A DNA stretch of 64,000 bases from Nymphaea colorata (taxonomy: Eukaryota; Streptophyta; Magnoliopsida; Nymphaeales; Nymphaeaceae), in assembly GCF_008831285.2 (NCBI RefSeq), contig NC_045147.1, forward strand, positions 16,594,854-16,658,853. The letters run 5' to 3'. This document shows positions 1 through 12,485 of this stretch, piece by piece; the stretch's first letter is position 1, and each line of letters starts with the position of its first letter. The notes beneath the pieces are model-generated. The model ran no database searches. It was not told where the DNA came from and saw nothing but the letters and a program-made list of their open reading frames with translations. The position numbers and the translations under genes are program-made.

Positions 1-1500
1 GGAGTTGTCCAGAGGTGGATTGCACATAGATGGAACTGCCTCAGAAGGCTAGAACTGCGATCTGGATGGCTTGGGCTCTAAATCTTCTTGAGAAAAGGAA
101 CAGCTGAAGATCATTAATGGGTCCGCAAAGACTGCAAGGATTATTTGTGATCTGGGTCTAAAAGTTGTGGCTATGATTTGAAGAAATAACGGGCGGGCGG
201 TCTATAAAAGTATGTTCATAATGTAAAAGTTGTGGAAAATTACCAGAACTTTTAGAGGACATGAATCGTCTCTCCTAAAATTAAGAAATCTTTCGGCCAA
301 TGGTGGAACCTACTTGAGGGATCGAATCACTTATGATGTGAAGCTGATTATATCCAACAGGACAAGTGCCTAAAAAGACAAAAAACACCTCTTCAAGAAA
401 CCAGGAAAGACAGCTAGCGAATGAAAAAAAGGCCCCCCAATTAGGATAAAATGGAAAAACAAAAGGCTTGCTAGTTGATAGAGAGTGTTGGAATCCAAAA
501 GCACATCGTGTACTGCTGGTGATGGATGTTGAAATGACGTCCATTGATCGATTCTCAACCCCACCGATAATGTTGAAAAGACAAGGCAAACTTAGGGATA
601 TCAACGATTTGATTTGAATCAGAATATTCTTTACCATTTCTTTCTTTTGATGTATCCACAAATTTAGGTTCAAATTAAGAACAAAACTCTTACAATATCT
701 GGATCTAAATCTGATCTAAAACCATTTTGCAAGTTCATAACCAATTCCAAATGTCTTTCTATCCGAATCTAAACCATACTAAGAACTGATCACTTTCAAC
801 ATGTAAGATATTTATTTAAATCTACCAAATTTGTTTAGATTCAAACCAGCCTATTGAGGCCAACTCCGATAACATTAACCGAAACCCCACCATGAATGGG
901 GACTACGACGTCTCAACCAGATTAAGGTTACCCTTTGAAAAATGTGGCCAACTAAATGTTTGTGCCTTTAATGGTTCCTTACCATCGAAGAAAATTAAAA
1001 GAATCGAGCTTTCCAAATTAATTAGAACAAGAGATTTGATTTAACTTCAGTACAATGCAGCCTAATTTAAGCTTTCATCTCTTCGGAGCTCGAAGAAGCA
1101 ATTGCTAGTCATGCACCTCCCACCAGCCAAATAGCACAAAACCGCTTCTGCAATAATTCTTCTAACCTACGCGACCGAGAAAAGAGTGAAAAAAAAAGCA
1201 AAAAGAGAGAGGGAATGGGATTAAGTCGCTAATTGTCACGTAAGAGGATGCAACTTTATAACCTCAAAGATTTTTTCAAAATAAAAAAATGATCGCCAAA
1301 TTAATTATTTACTATTAATTTACGCATTTAAACTAGAGCACAAACAATAAAGGCTATAAATACTGTACATCTTGAATTTTGAAAAAAAAAAAATCAATAC
1401 TTGAAAAATTAATTAGTAGTTGGTCCTGCTTATTTGATTACTTTGTATATTGGTTTCCCTCAATCATTTACATATTTATATGTAGCGTCCCTCATTCATT

Positions 1501-1575
1501 TTACCACATACTTGAGAGGGCCTAAAATTTATGACCCGGTGCCCCTCACCCGAAAGTTTCTGGCTCCGTCATTGC
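1501..1575 (-). repeat. Old repeat end, 'GGAGCCA' family
   Basis: Read on the - strand, this begins GCAATGACGGAGCCAGAAAC and continues with a GGG-rich stretch. A similar start occurs at 22011-22090 (+) and a shorter match at 44446-44465 (+). The common core is a CA..G.C[GA]GAGCCA block. This is probably the end of a dispersed transposon family; borders and class are not determined. Confidence 0.35.
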
Positions 1576-2601
1576 ATAAATGCTGCTAAACCCTAAAGGA
1601 GAAAGTTAGGTGCGTAGCTGCAAACTCAGAAGCTATTTGACATTTACTCCTTTGGAAAGATATTTACATTTGATACTTATTTCTAAGACATCTAATCATG
1701 TTTATTGGTTGTCTCATAGTAGTTTTTTTTATACATATACTAGTGTTCATAATATGTTAGTGACCGTATTGTAGAAAAGAATTATGTATGTATTGAAAAC
1801 TAACCGTACTTTTCTCGGTGCCTAGTTATCTCTCCTGTTACCTCTTCCTTTAACTAAATCATATTTAGTAGAAAACGAGTGGTAGTCTAAAAAGTCAAGT
1901 TGACAAGAATTTTGTGGTAGTTAAGGTCTAGTGCCCAAACATATTGGAAAACAATATCTTTATTCTGCACATCTTAAGATTGCAAGGACCGATCAGTCAA
2001 GATATAGCGTTTATGCACATATGGATCCCTGTTCATATGTCCTTCTTAATATACCTTTGTTGTACGAGTTAGTTTATATTTTCCTCATTATATACTTAAT
2101 ATATAGTTCGTCCAAAATAAGAGACTTAGAGTTGTTCAAGTTGGTAGAGGCCAAGATCCAGTGCAAAAATTATAAGAAATGTTGAAAGATAAAGATGAAT
2201 CAGTCCACCAATATGATTGAATGACTTGCAAACCCGCCACATAAAAAGTAAAAGGGAAGAGTTACCTTTGTCATTGTTTGGGAAAAGTTACGTTCTAACT
2301 TTGCCGCAATATATCGCATGCATTTAGTTCTAAATTTAATGTGACCAACTCTACTATCCTTGGTCGAACAAGCCATAAAAATTTCACAGAGAGTACCTAT
2401 GAGCATAAAACGCTTGAATTGTTCCACACGTTTAAAGGAATCTCATGGAATGAGCATGTAGAGGTAGCTCTCATAACTCTTTTGAAAGAGTAAGATAAAT
2501 AGATGTCAACTTGTAAATCACTGTTATGTAAGTCGTTACAACATATGAATATTAGATCTTGTTTATCAACGAAACTAATTATGTATACATGCACACATTC
2601 A

Positions 2602-2631
2602 TGTGTGTGTGTGTGTGTCTATATATATATG
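2602..2631. repeat. (TG)n(AT)n microsatellite
   Basis: About 8 TG units followed by AT units, in gene-free DNA. Confidence 0.85.
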
Positions 2632-4641
2632 TATTTCTGACTATTAAACGCATGAAACTCATTAAGTATTCCTTCTTTATTTTATCATGTATTTAATGCT
2701 AAAGGGTAAACATTCAATATTGCAAGATAAATGACAGTAGCGCGCGCGTCTTCTTTATTTTCCGTAGACAGGATCTAATATGGATGTACGTGTGCGCGCG
2801 GGTGCCAGCGAGAGAGAGAGAGAGAGCGCTGAAAGATGGCTGCTTTTAATCAAGACGGCCACAACGCATTGGTAATGCTTCACAAGTTGCGAAAGCTTAT
2901 AAACAGAAAAGACAGAGACGTAAAAAGATTCTCCCATGCAAAAGCAAGCGTACATGGCTTTAGTTAAAAGGGAACCCCTCTGCTCTGACGACTCCCTGTG
3001 CCCAACTGTCCCCATACTTAATGCATCTCCTCAGAGACAGAAAGAGAGAGATCTGGAGAGAGAGAGAGAGCAAGCCCACAAAATGGAGGAGGCAGTAAAC
3101 TATGTTAAACCCATTTTGTGCTTAAAACAATGTGCCTTCTGCGATTTGCTTACAACTGCAGAATCCAGCATCTGCTATTTATTGCTCAATCTGCTATTAA
3201 ATAAGACTCTGCCCAAATGGATTATGATCACGAGACCCACCGGAGGATGCAATTATTTATTGTATCTTTCTTCTTATGTCAAAATTACAAAAAGTCAAAA
3301 CTATTTGCCACAAGTTCATGATGTTCATCACATATGCTTGAATATTTTCTAAAAGAACGTGGCCTTGTTTCTGCTCAGTTGCTTAATTTTAAGAAAGAAC
3401 GCCAATTACTTTTGATATATAGTTGCTTTGGACATGTACATTTGGCTAAGGTCCGCCATTTTTTTTAAGCAAAAGATTATGCGCGTGAACAGTCATACAT
3501 GGGGGTGGACTAACACGACATGTGCAAAATATTCCAAGAAGAAAATATGAAGAAAAATAATTGACAATCCTTATGAATCCAATCAGATCTGATTCTTGGT
3601 ACATAATTATTTCAGACTTTGGGTTTTTATATATATATTTTTCATTTTGGGTTCATGATATTCAACGTCCGAAGTAGACGGAAATCTCAATAATGATGTG
3701 TTTCCAAAGTTCCCACTTGTTCCCATGTGCTCCAGGCCGTAAACAAACTTTGACCGAATCAAATGGCACACATAGATTATTTAAGAACAACATTTCTGTT
3801 AAGAATACCATTATTTCGGTCATTTTCTTTGAGATACATTGCAAAATTATGAATTACTATTAAGTTTGACAACCATTTACTTGCGATAATACTCTTCTTC
3901 CTCGTGCAGATTAAGATCGTAACGCGATTTGTAAAGTTCCCTTTCATGAAAACTGAGAAGAAAGGCGTGAGAAAAAAAGAGAAAAGAAGAAGAAGAGTGA
4001 GCCAAAAGAGATACTTCATTTCATTTCATATATGATGGGGTATTTATACAAGTTTACAGGTATGTATAGATCCAAAATTTTGGAATTGAAAGATCACAAT
4101 CCTGTGATTTACAACAATAGAAGGAAAGATTATTATTTCTTTCCTCAAATTTATCTTGCTGATTTTCCTCTTTAATATACAGGAAAGATTTTCAGATTTT
4201 CTTGATTCTATCTTTCCTGAAAATCAGCTAAAAACAAAGACCTGTGTAAATTGCATGTAGAAAATATTTTGAGTTTTCAGATCAGTTGGCGCTCCTTCTT
4301 CCTCACCGTTCGTATTATAGAACGAGAGAGAGGGAGAGGGAGAGGTGGGTACATAATATGAAGGGTGTGGAAGATGAAGCGCCACGCTCTGCGAGGGATG
4401 AAGGATGAGATTAACTCAGGTAGTGGAGAATAGTTGACATTCCCTTTCCCTTCTTCCATTTTTATTTTATTAAAGGAAATCCCAGAGGGGAGACCAAACA
4501 ATAAATGAGTCACAGCAAAACTGATAGAGGAGAGCTGATCGGATACCCCGTGAGCGGGGGCCGTGGGGCCATGGGAATGTTGTGAGCCGCAGAGCCATCA
4601 CCCTCTGTGTGCGGTGTGTGGTGTGTGTGTGAAGCAAGAAC

Positions 4642-4667
4642 AGAGAGAGAGAGAGAGAGAGAGAGAG
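4642..4667. repeat. (AG)13 microsatellite
   Basis: A clean AG run preceded by a GT-rich stretch at 4609-4630. It produces RERERE-type spurious frames. Confidence 0.85.
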
Positions 4668-5374
4668 TCAAAAGGACAGAGCCAGAATCCGCGGCGGATC
4701 AGCTGGGCTTCTTTCCCATCTCCAACATATTCCTTCCCTCTTTCATTCCTTCTCAACTTCTAGAAAAGAAGAAATTAAAGAAAAGAATAGTGGAATCGTT
4801 GGTAGCTCATGATCTATCTACTTTATCATGACCCAATAATTAAATGGTCTGGTTCTACTTGATATTTAAGTTTGCAGGTGGACTAGTGGATTTTTCTGCT
4901 CTCTCTCTCTCTCTCTCTTTATTGTCAAGGGGAAAGAGAAAAGAGGGTCCTGACATGTGACTACACCTCGAAATCACATGGGTTACAGGAATCTATGATC
5001 TACGTTAACTTTGAATGCCTTCTCCCCTCCCAGTGAAACTCCCCAAAATCGCCGCATATTAAAGGAGGAACAGGAAAGGGAAAAAGAGAAAGACTGGTTT
5101 AATTTGATTCCTTACTTGCATCAAACCAAATCGTAGTTCCTCGTCTCCCTCTTTTTCTCTCTCGCTGAACGGAAAGCCAAAGGACTTCGATCAAATCCCA
5201 AAAGTTTTTTTGACCCATGAAAAAAGATGTTCATCATTACCTCAATTATTGGCTCACGCCATTACCATGTACATTTCACGTGGGCTGCTGCAATTGTTCG
5301 TAGTCTTATACGCTTAATGTCGTACCACATCTTACACGCTCATCTGTTTTCTGCTTGTCTGCTTCGTCTTATAT

Positions 5375-5380
<6 letters not shown>

Positions 5381-5429
<49 letters not shown>

Positions 5430-5448
5430 ATAATAATAATAATAATAA
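5381..5448. repeat. (TC)23 and (AAT)n compound microsatellite
   Basis: A 46-bp TC run (5381-5426) is followed by an AAT run (5430-5448). An (AAAC)n stretch lies near 5552-5575. Confidence 0.9.
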
Positions 5449-8062
5449 GCGATTAATTATTTAATTTCTGCGGACAGTTTGAGTTGGCTGATGCGTTATA
5501 TATGTTTCAGCTCAAGTTTCTACAACTTAGATTAAAAACAAGCGAATAAATAAACAAACAAACAAACAAACAAATAAATAAAATGTTAGTCAGAAAGAGA
5601 AACTGCTACTAAACAGTATAACGTTGTTGTATGTGGAAGTTGCTGCATCACATGTGCAAATTAATCATTGATCTTGAAATTATAGTTCATATAATGCTCA
5701 GAAACTTTATACTCAAAAATCTTTTTTCCTGTAACCTTTTTACAAAGCATGAGCTTTTCAAAGGTTTCGTTCACATACTTCCAGCAAATGGAACAAAAAT
5801 TCACAAATATATGGGAACTACAAAAGAGGGTTTTCTTTTCAATATACAATATTGGATTTCCGATCGATGACCAAACTAAAGTGGCATCATAGCTTGGTCT
5901 ATGATCCATAACTACTGGAACAATTACTTGTCAAAAGCGATAGCGAGTAGTTGTTATAAGTGCATAACCGAAGTCCGAAGAGGTAGACTACCTAGGCCCT
6001 ACTGATCCAGCTACCTCCTAATGTAGTACACCTCATAAATTATAGCTCGAACTATGCAACTTAGCTATTAAATAATCACTTGAATGTTGATGATCACGTA
6101 AACAGTTATTATAGTCTTTTATGTCTTTGGGAAGTAGAAATAAAATATATATATCTCTCTCTTTCTCTCTTTGTTCAAAGATCTTTTGGATGAGCAGGAG
6201 GAGTATTTCATCCAACTAACCAGAGGAAAGCCGAAGTTCGCAAACAACCCCTCATCCCCTTAGGGTACAAGGCTTGCTTTCACGGTACCATGCCCACCAC
6301 GCTTCAATTTGTGTGTCAGTAGTCCTCTTTTTACATCACAAAGAGTTGACACTTCGATAATTTAAAACAAAAACTAACTGCCTACTAGCCATTTCCCTGA
6401 CCGTTGTTCCAACCCCCACAAGAACATCACTGTTCAATGATCTTGAATAACCAAGATCACTTTTACTTTATTCTGTTTGTTAACTTTCTAATTATTTTCT
6501 ATGTGGAAAAGTGCACGAAAATAAAATCAATTAAAGTCCTTGATTCGTAGCAGTACCAATAAGTAGGCGCACAAGCGCAACACAATGCCCTAGTAGATTC
6601 AAAATTGCAAGGATATATATAGGATATTATAATTGACAAATTCCATGTATTGGCAATTAATTTCCTGCTGCTTTTGATTCGATTGAGACTCTGTCTATTG
6701 GTAGGCAGATTGTAGAGATTTACCGTCAACAGTTTGAGAGTGGACAGTATAATCCAGATCTATGAGGCCAATGGGAGGTTTAATGTTCAAATTTCGAGAA
6801 CCTGAGAATCTTACACGTTACTAGGTTAACCAAGCTTTCAACTACTTACAAGATGAATTGCCATCAAGGCTTCACTCAAAAGGAACTCAACTTGTTAGGT
6901 TTAAACCTACACTTGTACAAGAGCTAATATTGCTCTCTTGTTTGTGCCAAAGACTCTAGAGATCATCCATGTACCCTTAATTTCTTGATTAAGAACAGTT
7001 TTAATTGGTATTTTCAGGTTGGTAGCTATCATGTCAGGCATTTCTTGATATATATCCAAGTCCTATTTTGGCAATGGAAATAGAAGCCAATTTTAAAGAT
7101 ATTTCCCACTTAAATTTTATATTATGGGCGCCTTTGAACTTTAATGATATATATTGACCATCAATTGTTGACTTCCTCACTACTGCTTGCGTGGGTAACC
7201 ATTTGGAAATGTGACAGCTTTTAAGCAACATTCATTTGTTTCCATTAGTTATGATCACCAATTTGCTTACTTTTTGCGTGATCTATTTACATGTTGAGAA
7301 GTTTAAAATTTTACTTCCAATAATGAAGAGAATAGAAATGAAAATGAGCAATATGGTCAAACTACGTTCCTCCGAACCAGCCAATCGAGTGGTATATTTA
7401 TAAAAAAGGATATTGCATTTATATGAATAATTTTATGCCAAACTCATTATCAAGTTTCAATAAATTAATGTAGTACTACTCGCTCTCATAAAAATCTAAA
7501 ATCCACAACAAATCGTGATGAAGAAGCTAATATTATATGATAAACTTTGAATCAATGTCGAGCAGGTAATCTGTTATATAATTAGCCCCATAAAGTTCTA
7601 GCTCCTCTCAGATATTTTTTAACTTGCCTTTTCGAACGTCAACTTTTCCTTTTGTAAGTTGTTGATTAAGGCGGAGAATTATGAAACTAATAAAAATTAG
7701 GTATCTTATGCTTGTCAATATTAGACCTTGCTTCTCCTTTTATCCTAGATGAACATGATAGTCTTTAGCACAAGAGTAAGATTTGATGAAGTTATACATT
7801 AAAAAAAAACGCTAACACATAACAACAAGAAGTTTATATGAGGAAGACTAGTGCATGGCACTTTGGTTCTCTTTCTACTCTTTGTTGTTGGACAGATTTG
7901 AGTAGGTTCTGGGTTCTTGGTTTTAGTTAAATCAGACAAGGCTTTTCTCATTATTCCTTATAAGTTTGGTGTTAAGATATCAATTATGCATCTTAATCTA
8001 GTCGACAATGTAATATTTTTATTTTAACACGGCTTTTAGGAACACATTTTAGTGTGGTAAAG

Positions 8063-8277
8063 AACAATAAGATTCGAGTGCCTAGGTACCGTCCATCAAT
8101 TTATGGCAAGCTGACCTGTTACTTTCATATGGTTGGACAACTAGATTTATTAGAGAAAGAGATATGCTCGAGGAACAATAAGATTCGAGTGCCTAGGTAC
8201 CGTCCATCAACTTATGGCAAGCTGACCTGTAACTTTCATGTGGTTGGAGAACTAGATTTATTAGAGAAAGAGATATG
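8063..8277 (+). repeat. Tandem duplication, 111-bp period, open frame kept
   Basis: Two copies, 8063-8173 and 8174-8277, start AACAATAAGATTCGAGTGCC and differ by only a few bases. The unit is exactly 37 codons, so one frame (8054-8278) runs through both copies and gives a repeated peptide beginning NNKIRVPRYRPS. I recognise no protein family. The unit may come from a decayed retroelement coding region, but this is a guess. About five residues differ between the copies. Confidence 0.75.
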
Positions 8278-11200
8278 ATTTGTAGCCACTCATTTGGAGA
8301 TGATTGTAGCTAGGCAGAATTTATCTTAAAGGTACTGAGGAAGCTTTTAAAACTTTATATTTCGAATATGTTGATGATATAGTGCTTGATCTTTCACAAA
8401 TGTGTACTTGTAAAAAAAAAAAAGAAAAAGAAAAAGAAACTCAGCTTCCTTAAATTTGTCCAAGTCAAGCTTTCCATCTTTATGGAGAACGAAAAATACA
8501 TATCCAATTTGTACAACTGAAACATAATTGCGATCCACATTGTACTCATATTTCCCCCTTTCTTTTATGTTCTGTAATTTGTAATTTTTGTGTGTAATTT
8601 TTTTTGGCAACTCAAGTTTTTTAATTTTTTGAATTTAAGACTATAAGGTGTAAAACCCAAATGTTTGGAGCAAGCCTTGAAAATAAAGGTTTTGAAAAAT
8701 CTTCAGGCCCCAATCCTGGGTATGCACTAGAGTCGAATACATGTGGACGTTGGGATTCAAGTCCATTTTGTGGTGGATAGTACTCCAGGATGTGTTTCAT
8801 ATTACTTAGTCACTTGGTTAGTTGTCTTCTTAAAGTGCAAATTAAGTCCAGGGAAAGCTGCAAGTTGGGATATCCTCATTCAGACACTTGGGTCAGTTTT
8901 GAGCTGGATTGCTTTAATAAGAGCTACCGAAATGGACATCTGATGTTCCATCCTTTTCTTACATGCTTTGAAACTTTTGGTTCTTTGTGTTCCTAGCACT
9001 AACATTTTTAATTTAAGACCAATTTGTTCATACCAAGATCTCAAATTGGGATAACTGATTTCTTTGTTTCTAAACTTCTAAAAACTTCATTCCTTACTCT
9101 TTGTTGGTTGCTATTCAAATCGTAGGAACCATATCTAAATGTTTTATTATAGTTGTACATAGCAGGTGCTATTTTTCTCTATTTGGTATATACCTAATTT
9201 TTGTTAGGAACCATGACACATTAGATCATGACCATTGGAAAGATAGGCAAGTTTACGTATTCCATAAAGGCAGGTAAACTGAATTAGATTCTCATCTTGC
9301 ATGCTATATCAGGTCCTAACAGACTGACCAATAGCTATTTTGTTATTAAGGGAATTGATGTGAGCTCATGTATATTTAACCCACTTAGAGTTTATCTATG
9401 TAAAATATTCTGAAGTTGCCTTTGCAGTAGCATGGAGCTATTATTTTACATTCTCTAAACTAGGTGTTTATTTTATTGGATAGATTAAAATTAAATATTT
9501 TAATGGAAAGCTTATTTTGTGGGAAGAGGAGAGACAATGAACAATGTCCTCTTTTTTGTATATATGCATGTATATGGGCAGATTAAGGCCCGTGTATAAG
9601 TCGGTACATACTCATACGTGCATAAACTTGTTGGTTATATTCTTGAATCAATTTTTCAGATGTTTCATGTCAATGAAAGAACAATATGTTGTCTTTGAAC
9701 AAGAAGACAAGAGAACTAGCCAAATGAGATGGCTAAAGACAAACACCAACTTTCACTTGAACATGAGTGAGGATTTCAATGTAAAGCGAAAATCCCTTAA
9801 TATTGAACGGCATATTCCGCTCCATAATGGTGTATGACATAAGTGGAATTATAATCAGCCCTAGGATCACCAAAAAAAGCGGGCATAATTACTTTTGTTC
9901 CTTTTTTCTATGGCAATTTTCTTTTCAGTTTCCCTGCCAATGTTTTACTTTATGGAATTTTTACATGCACTTGTAATATGGAGAAATTCACAAGTTCTTT
10001 TATTTCTTACTGAACAAGTTAAATTTACAAGATTGTATTGATGCATTCCTCTGACAAAATACATTTGTCCGAGAAGTCGCTATGACATTAATTTCTTAAT
10101 GCATATTGAAATATTTACATCCACAATATATATAAGGATTTATACGGATCATCCTATGAAGTTGAAAGCAACTATACAAAAAGGTAGCCAAGAATGTTAC
10201 AGCTCATGCACGGCTCTAGAGCCCGTGGTCCCTTGATCCCACTAATTGTCACCTCGCAATAGGCCATGATTCACTTCCTAACCCAAGATTTATTGTCACA
10301 ATCATGGGATCATTGTTTTCGGATCATTCATCAAATGTAGACATTACTGGATTGTTTGAGGCTTAAGGTGATACTGGCCTTTCTTGAGTAGAAAATATAC
10401 CCTAACCATATTTTTCTAAACTGGAAATTGACATTGAACGATCACTTTTTCAGTCTCAAATCAAGGGTGATCCGTATAGCTCCATCTGAAAATGAATATT
10501 TGCCTTTCCTATTGTAATCCAGAACTATATTATTGCTAGGAGAAGCAAAATTAGTGTACCAAAAAGCTTTAGAAAGAAGGTCATCTGCAATAGCATAATG
10601 ATCTTGTCAATTAAGCAAGATTCAAACATAGCACGTTTAGGCATTCAGCACTTCACAAAGTTTCAAGAAAGCTTAACATAGAACGCAATCTATTGTATAC
10701 ATAAAAACCTTGTCTATGGTTCTCCTGTATTTGACCTTCACGGATCTGTAGTCTGCCGGAAAGGGCTGATGTTTCAAAGTTCCACACTTTAGCTCTTTCT
10801 TCTTCCATTAAAATAAATAAAAAAGTGAGCTCTCGAATCCATTAAAAATGCTAAAGTTTTACTGAACAGAGTTTAGGGGAAACACAAATTAAGGAAATGG
10901 TGTTTACCTAATGGTTCAGCAAGTATGGCCCGAACCCAGAAGCAAAATAATGGAGTGCGCCCACACCTGAGCTTATATACGTTTCAAATAATGCACTCGC
11001 AGAACATTCGTCAAATCATCTGTCTCCTGTATATGGAAACAATTGTGCCCACTACAAATGCTACAAGCAATATATATTCCTTGCACTCTTACAAATATAT
11101 AATATCTTAATTCGTCCCCATTTGATTGAGATGCATCTTGCCGTGGTGCACTGGTGGATCCAATTAATGCCATGCACAGAGCGCATGTGACCTGGAGTCG

Positions 11201-12485
11201 TTAAAAATTAAGAAAGAAATTCTTCTAGACACTGTAATCTCTGAAAAATGAGCTTCCCTTATATATATATATATTCTTCCAAGAGAATCCTCGAGTTACC
11301 AACTGTACTTAGCTGTATAGTAATGAAGACATCGAAGGCAGAGCAATGGTTAATAAAATAGCTGTTTTATGCTATGCCACAAAGTGGTTTAACCTAGGAG
11401 TGAGAAATCTGGAGCTGTGATATTTGGTCAACTCATGTGAGTGTGTGTGTTGGGGGGGGTGGATATATACATGTGGGTATGACATAATCTCTGTTATGCA
11501 TATGCTGGACAAACGTGTAGAGATTGTAGAAGGGAATATTTGGGATGAGGAGAAGGAATTAGAAGGTACGTCCACATGAAAGCTTGTGATACACAGAAAA
11601 CATTAAAAAATAGGAAAAAGAATCATCACACATCGAGTGTAACTAAGTCAACATGTACACAGCACGTAGAAGCCCCTTCTTTAGATCATCTCAGGACTTG
11701 CTTGCTTTTTATTTGTTCCCTTTCGATTCTACAGATTTTGTTTTTTTAATTGAATTTGGAACAGGACAGTTTCTTTGTGTCTAAAAGGGAAGATAGAACC
11801 GAATTCGAGGATGAAAAGGAATTCCCATGGGCTTCCTCTTTTCTTGATGAGTTGCTTTTACTGCTTTTTAATTGTCGTCTCTCTGTGTTTTTCTAACCCG
11901 AGTTATACGGGAAAGTCTCCCCACAGTGCGGCGATGTTTAAAGGATTTGACTGCACCACTCTCCTGTTCTAGTAAGGGGAGAGGTGGGTCTCTATGTCTC
12001 TGGTGCTGATGGTCAAGTGTCGTTGTCCTTTGATGTCTTCTGAGGAGGATATCAGAATTGGCTTCTTTTCCATGTATTTCTCGTTTTCCACCTCTCTCTC
12101 TCTCCGTGCCGACTAATGCAGCATGTCTGTACACAGGGAGTGTTCTCCTTTCTCGTTCCCAAATGTCTGCTATTTTTTTTTTAACCTCGCGTCTTTGATC
12201 TCCCCTTTCCTCCCTCATCTCTTCTTTTCGATTCTCGAGCACCATAATTCATCCTCTTCAACAGCTCTCTTTCTCTTTCTCTCTCTCCTTGCTTTCCAAC
12301 CTAAAGCAGCGTTACTCCCACCACCACCATCTTCGCTATTTGTGTTGGCAGATGCCCAATTAGATCTCAGTTGCCCTTTTCACCAATAGAGACTGCAGAT
12401 CGAAGATCTGCTCATAACTGCAGCTTGAGGGTTCATCAAAAAAAGAAGAGGAGACCAGGAAAAAGAGATAACTGAGGAGGGGAGG
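8278..12485. other. Intergenic and upstream region of the KANADI gene
   Basis: No convincing coding exon. The last few hundred bases (about 12060-12485) become CT-rich and resemble a 5' leader of the KANADI gene, ending in a purine-rich stretch just before its ATG. A short TA run lies at 11261-11272. I cannot fix the transcription start. The remainder is AT-rich unique-looking DNA. Confidence 0.5.

Larger units (their letters stand above)
1..8053. other. Intergenic region without a recognisable gene
   Basis: AT-rich DNA with no reading frame that looks like a conserved protein. The longer open frames (281-673 on the - strand, 1931-2185 on the + strand, 2936-3352 on the + strand) show no domain, biased composition or exon-like borders that I recognise. 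The stretch holds several microsatellites (listed separately), GA/CT-rich sequence at 2.8-3.1 and 4.3-5.2 kb, and an old repeat end near 1.56 kb. The GC- and GA-richer 4.3-5.2 kb part resembles a transcript leader, but no coding exon follows it. Confidence 0.6.

Noticed and set aside
281-673. 130-residue open frame on the - strand
   Set aside because: No recognisable domain, low-complexity Phe/Ser-rich composition, no exon-like borders; a second frame overlaps it on the same strand.
4300-5200. GC/GA-rich leader-like DNA that might be a microRNA or noncoding gene
   Set aside because: No conserved plant microRNA sequence and no long hairpin found by eye.
8340-8400. YVDD-like peptide suggesting a reverse transcriptase remnant
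   Set aside because: Only one short motif in a frame full of stops; not enough to call a retroelement.
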